This document shows positions 25,889 to 35,983 of a stretch of 64,000 nt of DNA, piece by piece. The stretch's first letter is position 1. Each line of letters opens with the position of its first letter. Made by a program: the position numbers and the translations under genes. The DNA is from Leptolyngbya sp. FACHB-60 (GTDB taxonomy: Bacteria; Cyanobacteriota; Cyanobacteriia; Phormidesmidales; Phormidesmidaceae). The notes under the pieces were generated by a model that saw only the letters and a list, made by a program, of their open reading frames with translations, was not told where the DNA came from and did not search any database. Location: the NCBI RefSeq assembly GCF_014695775.1, contig NZ_JACJOX010000023.1:51885-115884 (forward strand), in the 5' to 3' direction.

Positions 25889-27014
25889 CTAGGCCGTCTG
25901 CTCTTGTAGCACCTGATTCTCCTGGCGCAGATAGGCTTGGATAAAAGCTTCAAGTTCCCCAGCCATTACGTCGTCGATCGCCGTGGTCTCAACCCCAGTG
26001 CGCAGATCTTTGACCAGCTGATAGGGATGAAATACGTAGTTGCGAATCTGCGCGCCCCAGCTAGCTTCGACCATATCGCCGCGAATTTCAGCGATCGCTT
26101 TGGCCTGCTGTTCTTGAGCAATAATCAGCAGCTTGGCCTTGAGGATAATCATGGCCTTTTCGCGGTTTTGCAGCTGCGATCGCTCCTGGGTGCAGCGCAC
26201 TGAAATTCCCGTAGGCAAGTGGGTAATGCGCACTGCCGTCTCCACCTTGTTGACGTTTTGGCCGCCGGCTCCACCCGATCGCGAGGTCTTGATTTCCAGG
26301 TCTTTTTCGGGGATGTCTAGCTCGATATTCTGGTCAAGAATCGGCATGATCTCCACCCCAGCAAAGCTGGTCTGACGCTTGCCGTTGGCGTTAAACGGCG
26401 AAATTCGCACTAGGCGGTGGGTACCTTTTTCGGACTTGAGGTAGCCGTAGGCGTAGCGCCCGGTAATCTCCAGGGTGGCTGACTTGAGTCCGGCCTCTTC
26501 ACCATCGGATATTTCCACCAGGTGCACCTGGTAGCCCTGACGCTCAGCCCAGCGGGTATACATGCGCAGTAGCATCTCAGCCCAGTCTTGGGCATCGGTG
26601 CCCCCCGCCCCAGCATTGAGCGTGAGCACCGCTCCTTTCTTATCGTAGGGGCCAGAGAGCAACTGCTGAAGCTCCCACTGATCGAGCTCCTGGCTGAGGC
26701 CGGTGACGGTGGCCTGAGCTTCTTGAAAAAGAGATTCGTCCTGATCCTCTTGCAGCAGCTCAAGGATGGCGACGGTGTCGTCGAGACTACTTTGCCAGGT
26801 GGTGAGCTGGCTGAGGTTGGCCTTATAGTCGCTCAGCTCCTGCAGGGTGTCTTGGGCCTTGCTCTGGTCATCCCAAAACTCTGGCTGAGCGGCGACCTGC
26901 TCTAGGTCTTGAATGCGGGCTTCGAGGGCAGGAATGTCAAAGATACTCCTGAGTTTTACCCAGGCGATTGGTGAGTTCGTCAAGCTCGCGCTTGAGGTCG
27001 GTAGTGTCGATCAT
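25889..27014 (-). CDS. prfB: Peptide chain release factor 2, with programmed +1 frameshift
   Basis: Translation starts at ATG 27014 ([19 protein letters not shown]) and meets UGA after 25 codons (26939-26937). The context is CAG GAG UAU CUU UGA C, the same slippery CUU UGA C with an upstream Shine-Dalgarno-like GGAG as in E. coli prfB. After a +1 shift reading continues ([14 protein letters not shown]) for 349 residues, giving about 374 in all. RF2 marks are the stop-recognition SPF tripeptide ([11 protein letters not shown]) and the catalytic GGQ ([11 protein letters not shown]). It releases peptides at UGA and UAA; low RF2 favours the shift, so the protein controls its own level. Confidence 0.95.
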
Positions 27015-27163
27015 GAAAGTGAGGGTGTTTCTGGCTTGGGAAATCACTATAGCGAATCTTGGGGGTTAGAAATGTAGGGATGGGTGAGGGGATGGATGGA
27101 GGAAGAGGAATTTTGGATACTGTTTTTACGCTTCATATTCCATCACCCACTACTTTCGATTCT

Positions 27164-27928
27164 CTAGGCTGCTTTGAAGAAGCGAATGATTTCGCGCACG
27201 TGCTCTAGAAACTGGCCGTCGGCGCTGAGCTGGGCGATCGCCTGCTGTCCTTCCAAGGCTAACCGCTGGTGCTCTGCCTGGTTGGTCGCCACCAGCGTCG
27301 TGACCTCGGTGGCGAGCACAGTGAGATCCTGCCGCAGGGCCTGGCGCTGGCGCTGCTCGGTGGCGGCCCAAGAGGCGGGGTCGACGGTATCGAGCTGGGT
27401 GGTGAGCTCCTCTAGCTTGGTTTCGGCCTGGGTGAGGCGATCGCGCAGCCACACCACATCTTCGTGGGGGTACTTAAACTGCTGCTGAATGGCGGCAATG
27501 CGGGCGGCAAAATACTGGTAGGTGCGGACGGCAGGGCGCAGGCCGCTGAGCAACAGGGCGGCGGCTGAGCCCCAGTAGCCGAGCTGGCTGACGCCCGTGC
27601 TGGAGAGCAGATAGAGGCCCAGAGCGGTAAGCAGGTGCAGACCGAGGATAAGCCGTAGGGACCAGCGGGCCAGCGATCGCACGTAGTCAATCTGGCGATC
27701 GTCCACCGCAATGCCGTTTTCTGCTGACAGGGTCGCTTCGCTCAGCGCCCCCTTGGCCTCAAAGTAGATATTCCAGGGCACGGTGGTAATCGTTAGCAGC
27801 CAGCCAAAGCTGGCCAAGCCCACAACCCAGTCAGCAAAGTTGCCCACGGGGATTTGCCACCACTGGGCCAGGCCAAAAATGCCTAGCAAAAGTACCACCA
27901 ACACCAGGCTGAAAAAGCTCGCCACCAT
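27164..27928 (-). CDS. Membrane protein with C-terminal coiled coil, unknown function
   Basis: 254 residues. Four hydrophobic segments are likely: 1-22, about 32-52, about 93-110 and about 118-130. A soluble alpha-helical tail from about 140 contains coiled-coil heptads (RLTQAETKLEELTTQLD, LATEVTTLVATNQAEH) and ends IIRFFKAA. I recognise no domain. It may be a conserved cyanobacterial hypothetical protein. It sits alone between prfB and glmM. Confidence 0.65.
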   Translation of the reverse strand: MVASFFSLVLVVLLLGIFGLAQWWQIPVGNFADWVVGLASFGWLLTITTVPWNIYFEAKGALSEATLSAENGIAVDDRQIDYVRSLARWSLRLILGLHLLTALGLYLLSSTGVSQLGYWGSAAALLLSGLRPAVRTYQYFAARIAAIQQQFKYPHEDVVWLRDRLTQAETKLEELTTQLDTVDPASWAATEQRQRQALRQDLTVLATEVTTLVATNQAEHQRLALEGQQAIAQLSADGQFLEHVREIIRFFKAA

Positions 27929-28112
27929 GGCTAGGCTCCAAACGCAATTAAGGGGCAGATCGGTTGAGGAAACATCCCCCGTCGATCTGCCCCTATGGTG
28001 GCCGCTGCACTTTGGCTAAGCGTGGCTGCTATACCGGTTTTTCAGCTGTTCCTAGCTAGTTCTGGGATTAGGTGATTTTTGAGGAACGTCTAGCCCTGTT
28101 ACTTGCACAGAT

Positions 28113-28151
28113 TCAGAATCCCTAGGTTTTTCCAAAGCCTAGGGATTCTGA
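28113..28151 (-). terminator. Hairpin after glmM
   Basis: Arms around 28113-28130 and 28134-28151 form a nearly perfect stem (CAGAATCCCTAGG with CCTAGGGATTCTG plus an A/T extension). It lies 5 bp after the glmM stop. A clear U-tract is missing on the minus strand. Confidence 0.6.
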
Positions 28152-28155
28152 GTGG

Positions 28156-29643
28156 CTACACCGCTAAATGCTGACTTACCACCTGCACAATGTGCTGGGT
28201 CCAGCGATCGACGAGGCCCGCGTCTGCGGCCTCGACCATGACTCGAATGACCGGCTCGGTGCCGGAGGGTCGCACCAGCACCCGACCCGCGTCACCCATG
28301 GCTTGCTCGGCGGCGACCACGGCCTGGCAAACGGGGGCGCAGTCTTGCCAGTTGAGGCGGCGATCGCGATCGGCCACCATCACATTCTGAAGCTTCTGCG
28401 GATAGGTTTGGAAGCTGTCATCTACCAGGGCCGCCAGGGAGCCACCCAGTGTCTGTACTAGGGTTGCCAGATGCAGAGCGGTGAGAATGCCGTCGCCGGT
28501 CAGGCTGTAGTGGTGACAGAGAATGTGGCCCGACTGTTCGCCCCCGAGCTTGGCCCCCCGGCGAACCATTTCACTATAGACATGTTGATCGCCGACTTGG
28601 GTACGCACCAGGGTGCCACCCAGCTTTTCCCAGGCGCGCTCAAAGCCCAGATTGGCCATCACCGTAGAAATCAGGGTGTCGTTGGGCAGTTGACCCTGCT
28701 CTTGCAGCCGCTTGCCCCAGAGATAGAGAATGTAGTCGCCATCGACCACGCGGCCCTGGGCATCCACCGCCATCACCCGGTCGGCATCGCCGTCGAAGGC
28801 AAAACCCAGGTCAGCTCCGTGGGCTTGAATAGCGGCCTTTAAAGGCTCCAGGTGAGTCGAGCCACAGTCGACGTTGATGCGATCGCCGTCGGGGACACCG
28901 TGCAGGGCAATCACCTCAGCCCCAGCCTCTACAAAGACCTGCTCAGCTAAGCGAGTGGCAGAGCCCCAGGCCATGTCGAGCACCACCTTCATGCCCGCCA
29001 AATCGAGGCCGGGCAGCAGGGGCTCGTGCAGGAAGCTGGCGTAGCGGTTGACTAGCTCAGGGCGGTAATAGCACTGCCCCCAGCTAGACCCAGCGGCGAT
29101 CGCCGTGGCCTGACCCCGCAGGGCCGCTTCAATGGTGGCCTGCACATGGCTAGATAACTTAGTGCCGTCTCCGCCAAAAAACTTAATGCCGTTGTCTGCC
29201 GGCGGGTTGTGGCTAGCCGAGATCATAATGCCGCCCAGGGCCTGGCACGACTCAGCCAGGTAAGCCACAGCTGGGGTTGGGCAGAGCCCAATGTGCCACA
29301 CATCTAGCCCTGCCGAGGTTAACCCAGCGGAGAGGGCGGTAGCCAGCATGTGGCCAGAGGTGCGAGAGTCTTGGCCCAGAATAATTGGCCCGTCGGTCAA
29401 GCCCTGCGCCTGCATGATCTGCCCAGCCCAGTAGCCAATTTCCATGGCTAGGGGAGCATTTAACAGCTCCCCTGCTTTGCCGCGAATGCCGTCAGTACCA
29501 AACAGAGGACCGGCGGGAAGTTGTAGGCCGCTCAATCCCTTCAGCGATCGCTCGACAACGGCCTCAGTATCAATGAGTTGCTGGCTGACAGGTACCGTGC
29601 CCGTCGGCCTCACCGGAGAACTTACCATGTTAATTTTCCTCAC
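28156..29643 (-). CDS. glmM: Phosphoglucosamine mutase GlmM
   Basis: Up to 495 residues. [15 protein letters not shown] is the N-terminal signature. The phosphoserine loop is [18 protein letters not shown], the metal loop is [14 protein letters not shown], and the phosphate-binding loop is [12 protein letters not shown]. It converts glucosamine-6-phosphate to glucosamine-1-phosphate for peptidoglycan and UDP-GlcNAc. The start is probably the ATG at 29628 ([14 protein letters not shown]); 29643 is an upstream alternative. A hairpin follows the stop. Confidence 0.93.
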   Translation of the reverse strand: MRKINMVSSPVRPTGTVPVSQQLIDTEAVVERSLKGLSGLQLPAGPLFGTDGIRGKAGELLNAPLAMEIGYWAGQIMQAQGLTDGPIILGQDSRTSGHMLATALSAGLTSAGLDVWHIGLCPTPAVAYLAESCQALGGIMISASHNPPADNGIKFFGGDGTKLSSHVQATIEAALRGQATAIAAGSSWGQCYYRPELVNRYASFLHEPLLPGLDLAGMKVVLDMAWGSATRLAEQVFVEAGAEVIALHGVPDGDRINVDCGSTHLEPLKAAIQAHGADLGFAFDGDADRVMAVDAQGRVVDGDYILYLWGKRLQEQGQLPNDTLISTVMANLGFERAWEKLGGTLVRTQVGDQHVYSEMVRRGAKLGGEQSGHILCHHYSLTGDGILTALHLATLVQTLGGSLAALVDDSFQTYPQKLQNVMVADRDRRLNWQDCAPVCQAVVAAEQAMGDAGRVLVRPSGTEPVIRVMVEAADAGLVDRWTQHIVQVVSQHLAV

Positions 29644-29719
29644 ACCTCACACTCACAGTGGAGGATAACACCTCTGCCTTAGGATGGAACTATCCCTTTA
29701 GGCCAGTTCCCCCATAGTT

Positions 29720-30184
29720 ATGGCCATCGATATGCCTAGCGATAGTGTTGATCCCCGCCTAGAGGAAGGTGTTGCCCTGTTTAACCAAGGCGAGTACTAC
29801 GCCTGCCACGATGTGCTCGAAGCCATTTGGATGGAGGCCAACACCCTCGAAAAGCCGTTTTATCAAGGCATTTTGCAAATTGCGGTGGGGCTCTATCACC
29901 TGGGCAACCACAACTGGCAAGGGGCCAGCATTTTGCTAGGGGAAGGAACAAACCGCCTGCGCCCCTTTGAACCCACCCACGGGGGCGTAGATGTGGAGCG
30001 CCTGGTTGACTGTGGTTGGGCTTGGTTAACCGCCCTGCAACAGAGTGGCCGTGAGCGAGTGGCTGACGTAGCAGCGGCGGCGCTCCAGGCCCAGGGAGAG
30101 CCAGCGGCGGGGGTTGACCCGAAGGCCGTAGTGGCGATCGCTGGAGTCGAGCACCACTTGCCAGCACTACACATATCGGCGTAG
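29720..30184 (+). CDS. DUF309 family protein
   Basis: 154 residues. The DUF309 core is visible: EGVALFNQGEYYACHDVLEA, IWMEANTLEKPFYQGILQIA and GLYHLGNHNWQGASILL, with conserved His, Trp and Gln-Gly. It is an all-helical small protein common in cyanobacteria and plastids, with no known reaction. The ATG is 76 bp from the divergent glmM start, so the two share a promoter region. Confidence 0.8.
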   Translation: MAIDMPSDSVDPRLEEGVALFNQGEYYACHDVLEAIWMEANTLEKPFYQGILQIAVGLYHLGNHNWQGASILLGEGTNRLRPFEPTHGGVDVERLVDCGWAWLTALQQSGRERVADVAAAALQAQGEPAAGVDPKAVVAIAGVEHHLPALHISA

Positions 30185-30583
30185 CCCCAGTCGTTTTTAA
30201 GCGACACAATTAGCAGAACCGTCCTGAAGGATGCAATTGTGTGCCGAATTTTACAGTAATGTACCTCCAGACAATCCTATTGGATCCCTTAGTGCGCTCT
30301 GTCTTTGCACGCTGCCGCCATAGAGCCGCTATCAAGTCCTGAGACTATGTCCGTCTGTATTAGCTACGTCTGTCTATTTATAGAATTTCTTTTATAAAAT
30401 CTCTTGTTTTTGGAAGGCGGGGTTTATACACTGGCGGGGCATTGCGAGTCGAGTCCCGCCCTGGCGGTTCGCTCTAGCTCCCTAAACAGAGAACTTAGCC
30501 AAACGGCCCAAGTCAGTAACCACGAAGCACTGCGATCGCGGATTGTCTACCCATCCTGAATCGTTACAATCTGAATCGTCACA
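30185..30583. other. Intergenic region before the first GT2 gene
   Basis: About 400 bp. An inverted ACACAATT / AATTGTGT pair (about 30206-30242) after the DUF309 gene could be a weak terminator. The rest shows no gene or clear site. Confidence 0.4.
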
Positions 30584-31435
30584 ATGCAAATCAGCGTTAT
30601 CATCCCCTGCTTCAATGCCGCGTCGGTGATTGAGCAGCAGCTAGAGGCTCTAGCCAAGCAAACCGTCGCCCCCTACGAAGTAATCGTGGTCGACAACAAC
30701 TCTACCGACAACAGCCGCGCTGTGGCTGAGCAATACTGCGATCGCCTGCCATGGTTCAAGGTCATTGATGCTGCCGAGGTTCAGGGTGCTTCCCACGCCC
30801 GCAATGTGGGCGCCAAAGCCGCCACCAGCGACTATTTAGCCTTCTGCGATGCCGATGACATCGTCGGTGAGGGGTGGATTGAGGCCATGGGACAAGCCTT
30901 TGCCAGCCATAGTTTTCTAGCCTGCCGCCTCGACTACGAAAAACTCAACAACGATACAACCAACACCTCGCAAACCGACGGCCTGCAAAACTTTAGAACG
31001 CCCTTTTATCCCTTTGCCGGGGGTTGCGGGTTGGCCATTCGCAAAGACATTCACGCAGCGGTGGGCGGGTTCGACGAAACCATTCCTCACTTAGAAGACG
31101 CTGATTACTGCATTCGTGTGCAGATGGCCGGTTATCCCCTGGTGTTTGTGCCTGACGCGGTGATGCACTATCGCTACGCCACAGACACCGAACAGCCCTT
31201 TTTAGAGGCCCGCCGAGCGACTTACCGCAAAGCCCACAACTGGGGCTATGGATTAGCCACCCTTTACCTGCGCTATCGCGATCAGGGCATGCAGTTGCAC
31301 GGGCTACCGCCACGCCTGGTGCTAATTCCGCTGTGGGGGCTGCGAGTGTTAGGGACTGGGTTAAAGTCCCACAACAGCATCTGGCGCTTAGGTTGGCACA
31401 TGGGCGTGGTCAATCGGCTGCTGGCTGGGTCGTAG
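30584..31435 (+). CDS. GT2 family glycosyltransferase, paralog A
   Basis: 283 residues, GT-A fold. Sugar-nucleotide contacts are VIIPCFNAASVIEQQL (N-terminus), VVDNNSTDNS, and the DxD region AFCDADDIVGEGW. A later block, ETIPHLEDADYCIRVQMAGY, carries the ED catalytic acidic pair. The sugar and acceptor are unknown. The protein is very close to the product at 32821 over its whole length. It has no membrane helices, so it acts in the cytoplasm or peripherally. Confidence 0.87.
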   Translation: MQISVIIPCFNAASVIEQQLEALAKQTVAPYEVIVVDNNSTDNSRAVAEQYCDRLPWFKVIDAAEVQGASHARNVGAKAATSDYLAFCDADDIVGEGWIEAMGQAFASHSFLACRLDYEKLNNDTTNTSQTDGLQNFRTPFYPFAGGCGLAIRKDIHAAVGGFDETIPHLEDADYCIRVQMAGYPLVFVPDAVMHYRYATDTEQPFLEARRATYRKAHNWGYGLATLYLRYRDQGMQLHGLPPRLVLIPLWGLRVLGTGLKSHNSIWRLGWHMGVVNRLLAGS

Positions 31436-32820
31436 CTCGATGCCCCAGGAAGCCTGGCTCTGCTCGTCAGGAAGCGGTTCTAGAGCATGGCGTAGTGAAT
31501 AGACCTTGCCCCTACTTTTAAGCTGAAGCCCAGCTTCTAGATAAAAGAGCTTTTTACATAGTTCTGCAAAAGATATTACTACGTTGGACTTTACGGAATC
31601 ATTACTACAGGCTCTTTCACTTCATATAATCTTTACGAGAGAATACAAGTACTGACGTTATTCTTTTACACAAATGCAATCATCTCCTGAGTTAGTAGAG
31701 AAAACGCATGTCTCACGTTTCGCCTGCCTCTAGCTTGATTAGTCCCCCATAACGGCTTGTGTTCCCCAGCGTCCACGGGCAATAACGAGGTTCCGGCGTG
31801 TTTGATGCCGAGTTTTGTTATTGAGAAACTTAAGTTGCCTGCATTAACAGGGCTATCTAGCATAAGGAGCAAGTACGTCGTGAACATCGCCACACTTTCA
31901 TTTCGAGCCTTTTCACTACTAAGTCCCCCCTAAAGAATACTGAGCGCTTAAATGCTCTTGGCCTAAGCTTGATTTTTCCAGGAAATCAAGTGAATGCTTT
32001 AGAGTTATGTTTGGATTTAATCGAAATCTAGACGATAGATATTTTGGGCAAAAGCATCAGGCTTTAAAGCTTGAGGATGTCCTGCTCACGCTATCTCTAA
32101 AAACTCATCAGACGTTTCAGAAGATTATTAAATCATTTCTTCCAAAAAAAGCCTCTACCTAAGAGCATCTATTGATTCGAGCTTAGGTTGTCAGCGAAGT
32201 TTGATTTAATTAATTAGAAAGAAAAAGCATCCAGTGAGCCAAGAAAAGTCGTGTGGTGGATCAAAAAACTGCCATATAGGATTCTCCTAAAATAGCTTTT
32301 CCAGAGCTGGCACGTTTACTAAATCGAGTGCTTGAAAATGTTATCCTTTCCCCTTAAAATACAGAATTTTTGCCGACACTGAAAGGGAAAGGTGATTTTT
32401 AATGGTCTAGGCAGGACTTTTTTACTGCTCCATAGTGTGTTCAATAGAATTCGTTCCGCTACCACGGAGATGTATCTAAAATCAGGATATTGGAAGCAAG
32501 GTATTACATTCGACTCTTTAGAGAAAGCTGAAATGCATATGTTTCTTATCTTGAATCGAAGAAATTGTTTACTTTTGTCAACAGTCAACGACTCCTAAAA
32601 TAACAGGGAGAATAAAATCCATCTTTTGGTTGATGTGACTGTTAGCGTATGGCATGAGATCATGCTTATTAATCTATTCAAGTGAATAATCCGGTTTAGT
32701 TAGTTAATAAGATTTGCTGACTATCACTCTAGCTGAAACATGCTGGGGATATAGAGCGACAAACTCTAAATGGGGAGCACCAGATCGCAGGTTATCTGTA
32801 GTATATTTTGAGTCGTCATC
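31436..32820. other. AT-rich 1.4-kb insert between duplicated GT2 genes
   Basis: This gap separates two paralogous GT2 genes and is far more AT-rich than either. The only mildly interesting frame is at 31666-31893 on the minus strand (75 codons; KHAGTSLLPVDAGEHKP, then RGRRNVRHAFSL). It vaguely recalls the tail of a TnpB-type transposase, but it has no zinc knuckle and I would not call it. Other frames on both strands overlap each other and lack ribosome-binding sites. The region looks like decayed mobile or duplicated DNA. Confidence 0.4.
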
Positions 32821-33729
32821 ATGAAGATAAGCGTTGTTATTCCCTGTCTTAATTCTGAAGCGGTAATTGCTCAGCAGCTTGAGGCTTTGGCCAAGCAAAC
32901 CGTAACTCCCTACGAAGTGATTGTGGCCGACAATGGCTCCACCGATAACACCCTTGCCGTGGTTGAGCAATATCGCGATCGCCTACCACGCCTAAAAGTG
33001 ATTGATGCCGCCAGGGTTCGGGGCGCTTCCCACGCCCGCAACAGCGGGGCCAAGGCCGCCGCCAGCAACTACCTGGCCTTCTGCGATGCCGATGATGTCG
33101 TCGATCAGGGGTGGCTTGAGGCGTTAGAGCAAGCCTTTGCCAGCCATGGTTTTCTAGCCGGACGCATTGATAACGAAATGCTCAATCCGGGCGCTGTCAA
33201 CACTCCTCAAAACCAGGGTCTGCACAACTTTAGAACGCCCTTTTATCCCTTTGCTGGGGGCGCCGTGTTAGCGATCCGCAAAGATATTCACGAGTCAGTG
33301 GGCGGGTTTGATGAAATGATTCCCCACCTAGAAGACGCCGACTACTGCATTCGCGTGCAAATGGCCGGTCACTCCTTGACCTATGTGCCCGAGGCGGTGG
33401 TGCATTACCGCCACGGTAATGGCACTGAGCAGTCGTTTGTGGAGGCCCGCCAGGCAACCTATCGCAAAGCCTACAACTGGGGCTACGGCCTCGCTACCCT
33501 CTATCTGCGCTACCGCGATCAGGGTATGCAGCTCCATGGGCTAGCGCCGCGCGTAGTACTCATTCCGCTGTGGGGGCTGCGGGTTTTAGGAACTGGGTTA
33601 AAGTCCCACAACAGCGTCTGGCGCTTAGGTTGGCACATGGGCGTAGTTAACCGCTTACTCAGCACCGCCGAGGTACCCAGTCCCCCCGTGGTTGCCCCGT
33701 TGGCGGTAGCTCTGGCGACCAAGTCATAG
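32821..33729 (+). CDS. GT2 family glycosyltransferase, paralog B
   Basis: 302 residues, same fold and motifs as the product at 30584 (VVIPCLNSEAVIAQQL, VADNGSTDNT, AFCDADDVVDQGW, EMIPHLEDADYCIRVQMAGH). The C-terminal third (YRKAYNWGYGLATLYLRYRD, GLKSHNSVWRLGWHMG) is almost identical to paralog A, apart from a 20-residue extension (TAEVPSPPVVAPLAVAL). A tandem duplication followed by divergence of the N-terminal half is the simplest explanation. Confidence 0.87.
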   Translation: MKISVVIPCLNSEAVIAQQLEALAKQTVTPYEVIVADNGSTDNTLAVVEQYRDRLPRLKVIDAARVRGASHARNSGAKAAASNYLAFCDADDVVDQGWLEALEQAFASHGFLAGRIDNEMLNPGAVNTPQNQGLHNFRTPFYPFAGGAVLAIRKDIHESVGGFDEMIPHLEDADYCIRVQMAGHSLTYVPEAVVHYRHGNGTEQSFVEARQATYRKAYNWGYGLATLYLRYRDQGMQLHGLAPRVVLIPLWGLRVLGTGLKSHNSVWRLGWHMGVVNRLLSTAEVPSPPVVAPLAVALATKS

Positions 33730-33855
33730 GGCCGTGGCACCTCAGTCAAAAGTGGGTCGTAGCTGGCATAGTTTTGTTTGCCCGTCAGGGATAGCGCTCC
33801 CTGCTAGGATGGACTTTGTGCCCGAGGGGTGCGCTGTTCTCTTGTCGAGCCCGCT

Positions 33856-35022
33856 ATGCAGATTTATTTAGATTACAGCGCTACCACGCCCCCTCGTCAG
33901 GAGGCGATCGCGGCTATGGAGGCCGCCATGTCCGAGCAGTGGGGCAATCCCTCAAGTCTGCACCACTGGGGTAACCAAGCCGCCACTGTTTTAGAGCAGG
34001 CGCGCTTGCAGGTGGCCTTGCTGCTCAACGCTGATATCAACTCGGTGGTCTTTACGGCGGGGGGCACCGAGGCCGATAATCTAGCGCTGCTAGGGGTGGC
34101 CAGGCGTTACCGGGTGCCCCAGCACATAATTATTTCGTCGGTGGAGCATTCTGCCATTGAGCAGCCAGCTCAGCACCTTGAGCAGCTGGGCTGGCAGGTG
34201 ACCCGGCTGGCGGTGGATGCTCAGGGGCAGGTGAGCCCGGCAGATCTGCGCCAGGCCCTGCGCGACAATACCGTGCTGGTGTCTATTATTTACGGCCAGA
34301 GCGAGGTGGGCACCCTGCAACCCATTGAGGTGCTGGGGCAGATAGCCCGTGACCACGGCGCGCTGTTTCACACCGATGCGGTGCAGGTGGCGGGGCGGCT
34401 GCCCATTGATGTGCAAACTCTGCCGGTCGATCTGCTGTCGATCTCTAGCCACAAGATCTATGGCCCCCAGGGGGCTGGGGCGCTGTATGTGCGCCCCAGA
34501 GTTGAGCTAGAGCCGCTGCTAGGCGGGGGCGGCCAGGAGTTTGGCCTGCGATCGGGCACCCAGGCAGTGCCGGTGCTGGCTGGGTTTGGAGCGGCGGCAG
34601 CCCTGGCGGCGGCAGAAATGCCTAGGGAAACCCTGCGGCTGATGGGGCTACGCGATCGCCTCTTTGAGCAGCTGGCCAATATGGTTGAGCTAGCGCCCAC
34701 AGGCGATCGCCGCCACCGGTTGCCCCACCACGTTAGCTTTTGCATCACCGTCGCCGATGGCGATCGCGTCAGCGGCCGCACCCTGGTGCGCGAGATGAAT
34801 CTGGCGGGCATTGGCATTAGCGCCGGGTCAGCCTGCCACAGCGGCCAGATCAGCCCCAGCCCGGTGCTGCTGGCCATGGGCTATGGCGATCGCGCGGCCC
34901 GCTGCGGCATTCGCCTCAGCCTGGGGCGGCACACCACCGCCGCCGACATCGACTGGACAGCGATGGTGCTGCGTCAGGTGCTCCAGCGCACCCTCATCCC
35001 TTTGACCTTATCTCCGGTGTAG
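33856..35022 (+). CDS. Cysteine desulfurase (NifS/IscS-like)
   Basis: About 388 residues from the ATG at 33856 (MQIYLDYSATTPPRQEAIAA); an upstream in-frame start at 33829 adds nine unconvincing residues. The fold-type-I PLP enzyme shows the Schiff-base Lys in SISSHKIYGPQGAGALY, the PLP-His in SSVEHSAIE, and the active Cys in GISAGSACHSGQISPSPVL. It transfers sulphur from cysteine as a persulfide for Fe-S clusters and thio-cofactors. The DUF1995 gene begins 8 bp after its stop. Confidence 0.9.
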   Translation: MQIYLDYSATTPPRQEAIAAMEAAMSEQWGNPSSLHHWGNQAATVLEQARLQVALLLNADINSVVFTAGGTEADNLALLGVARRYRVPQHIIISSVEHSAIEQPAQHLEQLGWQVTRLAVDAQGQVSPADLRQALRDNTVLVSIIYGQSEVGTLQPIEVLGQIARDHGALFHTDAVQVAGRLPIDVQTLPVDLLSISSHKIYGPQGAGALYVRPRVELEPLLGGGGQEFGLRSGTQAVPVLAGFGAAAALAAAEMPRETLRLMGLRDRLFEQLANMVELAPTGDRRHRLPHHVSFCITVADGDRVSGRTLVREMNLAGIGISAGSACHSGQISPSPVLLAMGYGDRAARCGIRLSLGRHTTAADIDWTAMVLRQVLQRTLIPLTLSPV

Positions 35023-35030
35023 AGCCTGCT

Positions 35031-35786
35031 ATGGATAGTGCTATGGATTCTGTAACAACTACGGGTGTTCCGGCCAGTCTCGAAGACGCGATCGCCCAGG
35101 CTCGAATAGCCACCCAGGCTGCCATCCAGGCGGGGGTGCCTCGGATGGTGGTCGAGCTGGCCTACTCCGAGCTGAAGGGCATGCCCGTGGCCCAGCAGTT
35201 TTACCCCGCCCTGCAAGAGCTGGGCCTGAGCTTCAAAATATATTTTCCCGACGCTGGGGCGGCGGCTCTGGCTCGCCGCGACTGGGGCAACCCTGAGTTT
35301 GTGGTGCGTGCCATTGGCGAGCTCCACAGCGAGATGGAGCCGGGTGACCAGGCCTACCTGTTTGTAGAACCCTCGTCGCTCGAAGTCAATCAGGTCGAAG
35401 AGATGTGTGCCCAGGCGGGCGATGCCTTTGTGATCATGCTCAACCCCAAGCTTGAAGACGTGGCCACCATCGGCATTGGCTATGCTGGGAGGCAGCTGCG
35501 CGATCGCTTCCTCAGCACCCTGGAGTCGATCTATTACTTGCGGCCCATGGAGGGTGCCGTGCTGTTGCGCTGCTACCCCAACCCCTGGCAGGTATGGCAA
35601 GAGACCGACGCCGGTTATGAGCTGCTGGCTGAATTGCCCCAAAAGCCCTCCAGCGAAGCGATCGATCGCATTTTGATGGGCGAGGCCACCGCCGACTCCA
35701 GCGAGCCAGGCGCGGCGGCCCCAAAGGGCAAACGAGGTGGTTTTCTAAACGAACTCCAAGGATTCATTCGCGCCCTGACCCAGTAG
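35031..35786 (+). CDS. DUF1995 family protein
   Basis: 251 residues; a second ATG at 35043 could be the start. Blocks typical of DUF1995 are RMVVELAYSELKGMPVAQQF, FKIYFPDAGAAALA and YYLRPMEGAVLLRCYPNPW. The family is found in cyanobacteria and plastids, where members are linked to chloroplast photosynthesis proteins; the biochemical role is unknown. Its close spacing after the cysteine desulfurase gene suggests one transcript. Confidence 0.82.
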   Translation: MDSAMDSVTTTGVPASLEDAIAQARIATQAAIQAGVPRMVVELAYSELKGMPVAQQFYPALQELGLSFKIYFPDAGAAALARRDWGNPEFVVRAIGELHSEMEPGDQAYLFVEPSSLEVNQVEEMCAQAGDAFVIMLNPKLEDVATIGIGYAGRQLRDRFLSTLESIYYLRPMEGAVLLRCYPNPWQVWQETDAGYELLAELPQKPSSEAIDRILMGEATADSSEPGAAAPKGKRGGFLNELQGFIRALTQ

Positions 35787-35983
35787 ACTGGCGACAGAAG
35801 TCAGCTACGGCGGGCATTGTTGCCAAATTATTCCCCCGGTTGCCACCAAGATCGTGCCTCGGGGATACTGTCTTGGGTCCTGAGGTGGGGTTATACTGCA
35901 CTACACCCCGGCCCGATCATCCCTGCCGATCGGCGCTGCTCTCAGGCCAACCCTGTTCCACGACTGGTGAGTTACGACAGCCC

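Noticed and set aside
31666..31893. Possible TnpB tail in the GT2-flanked gap
   Set aside because: Only a vague resemblance (PVDAG), no zinc knuckle, no upstream transposase; not enough to call an insertion sequence.
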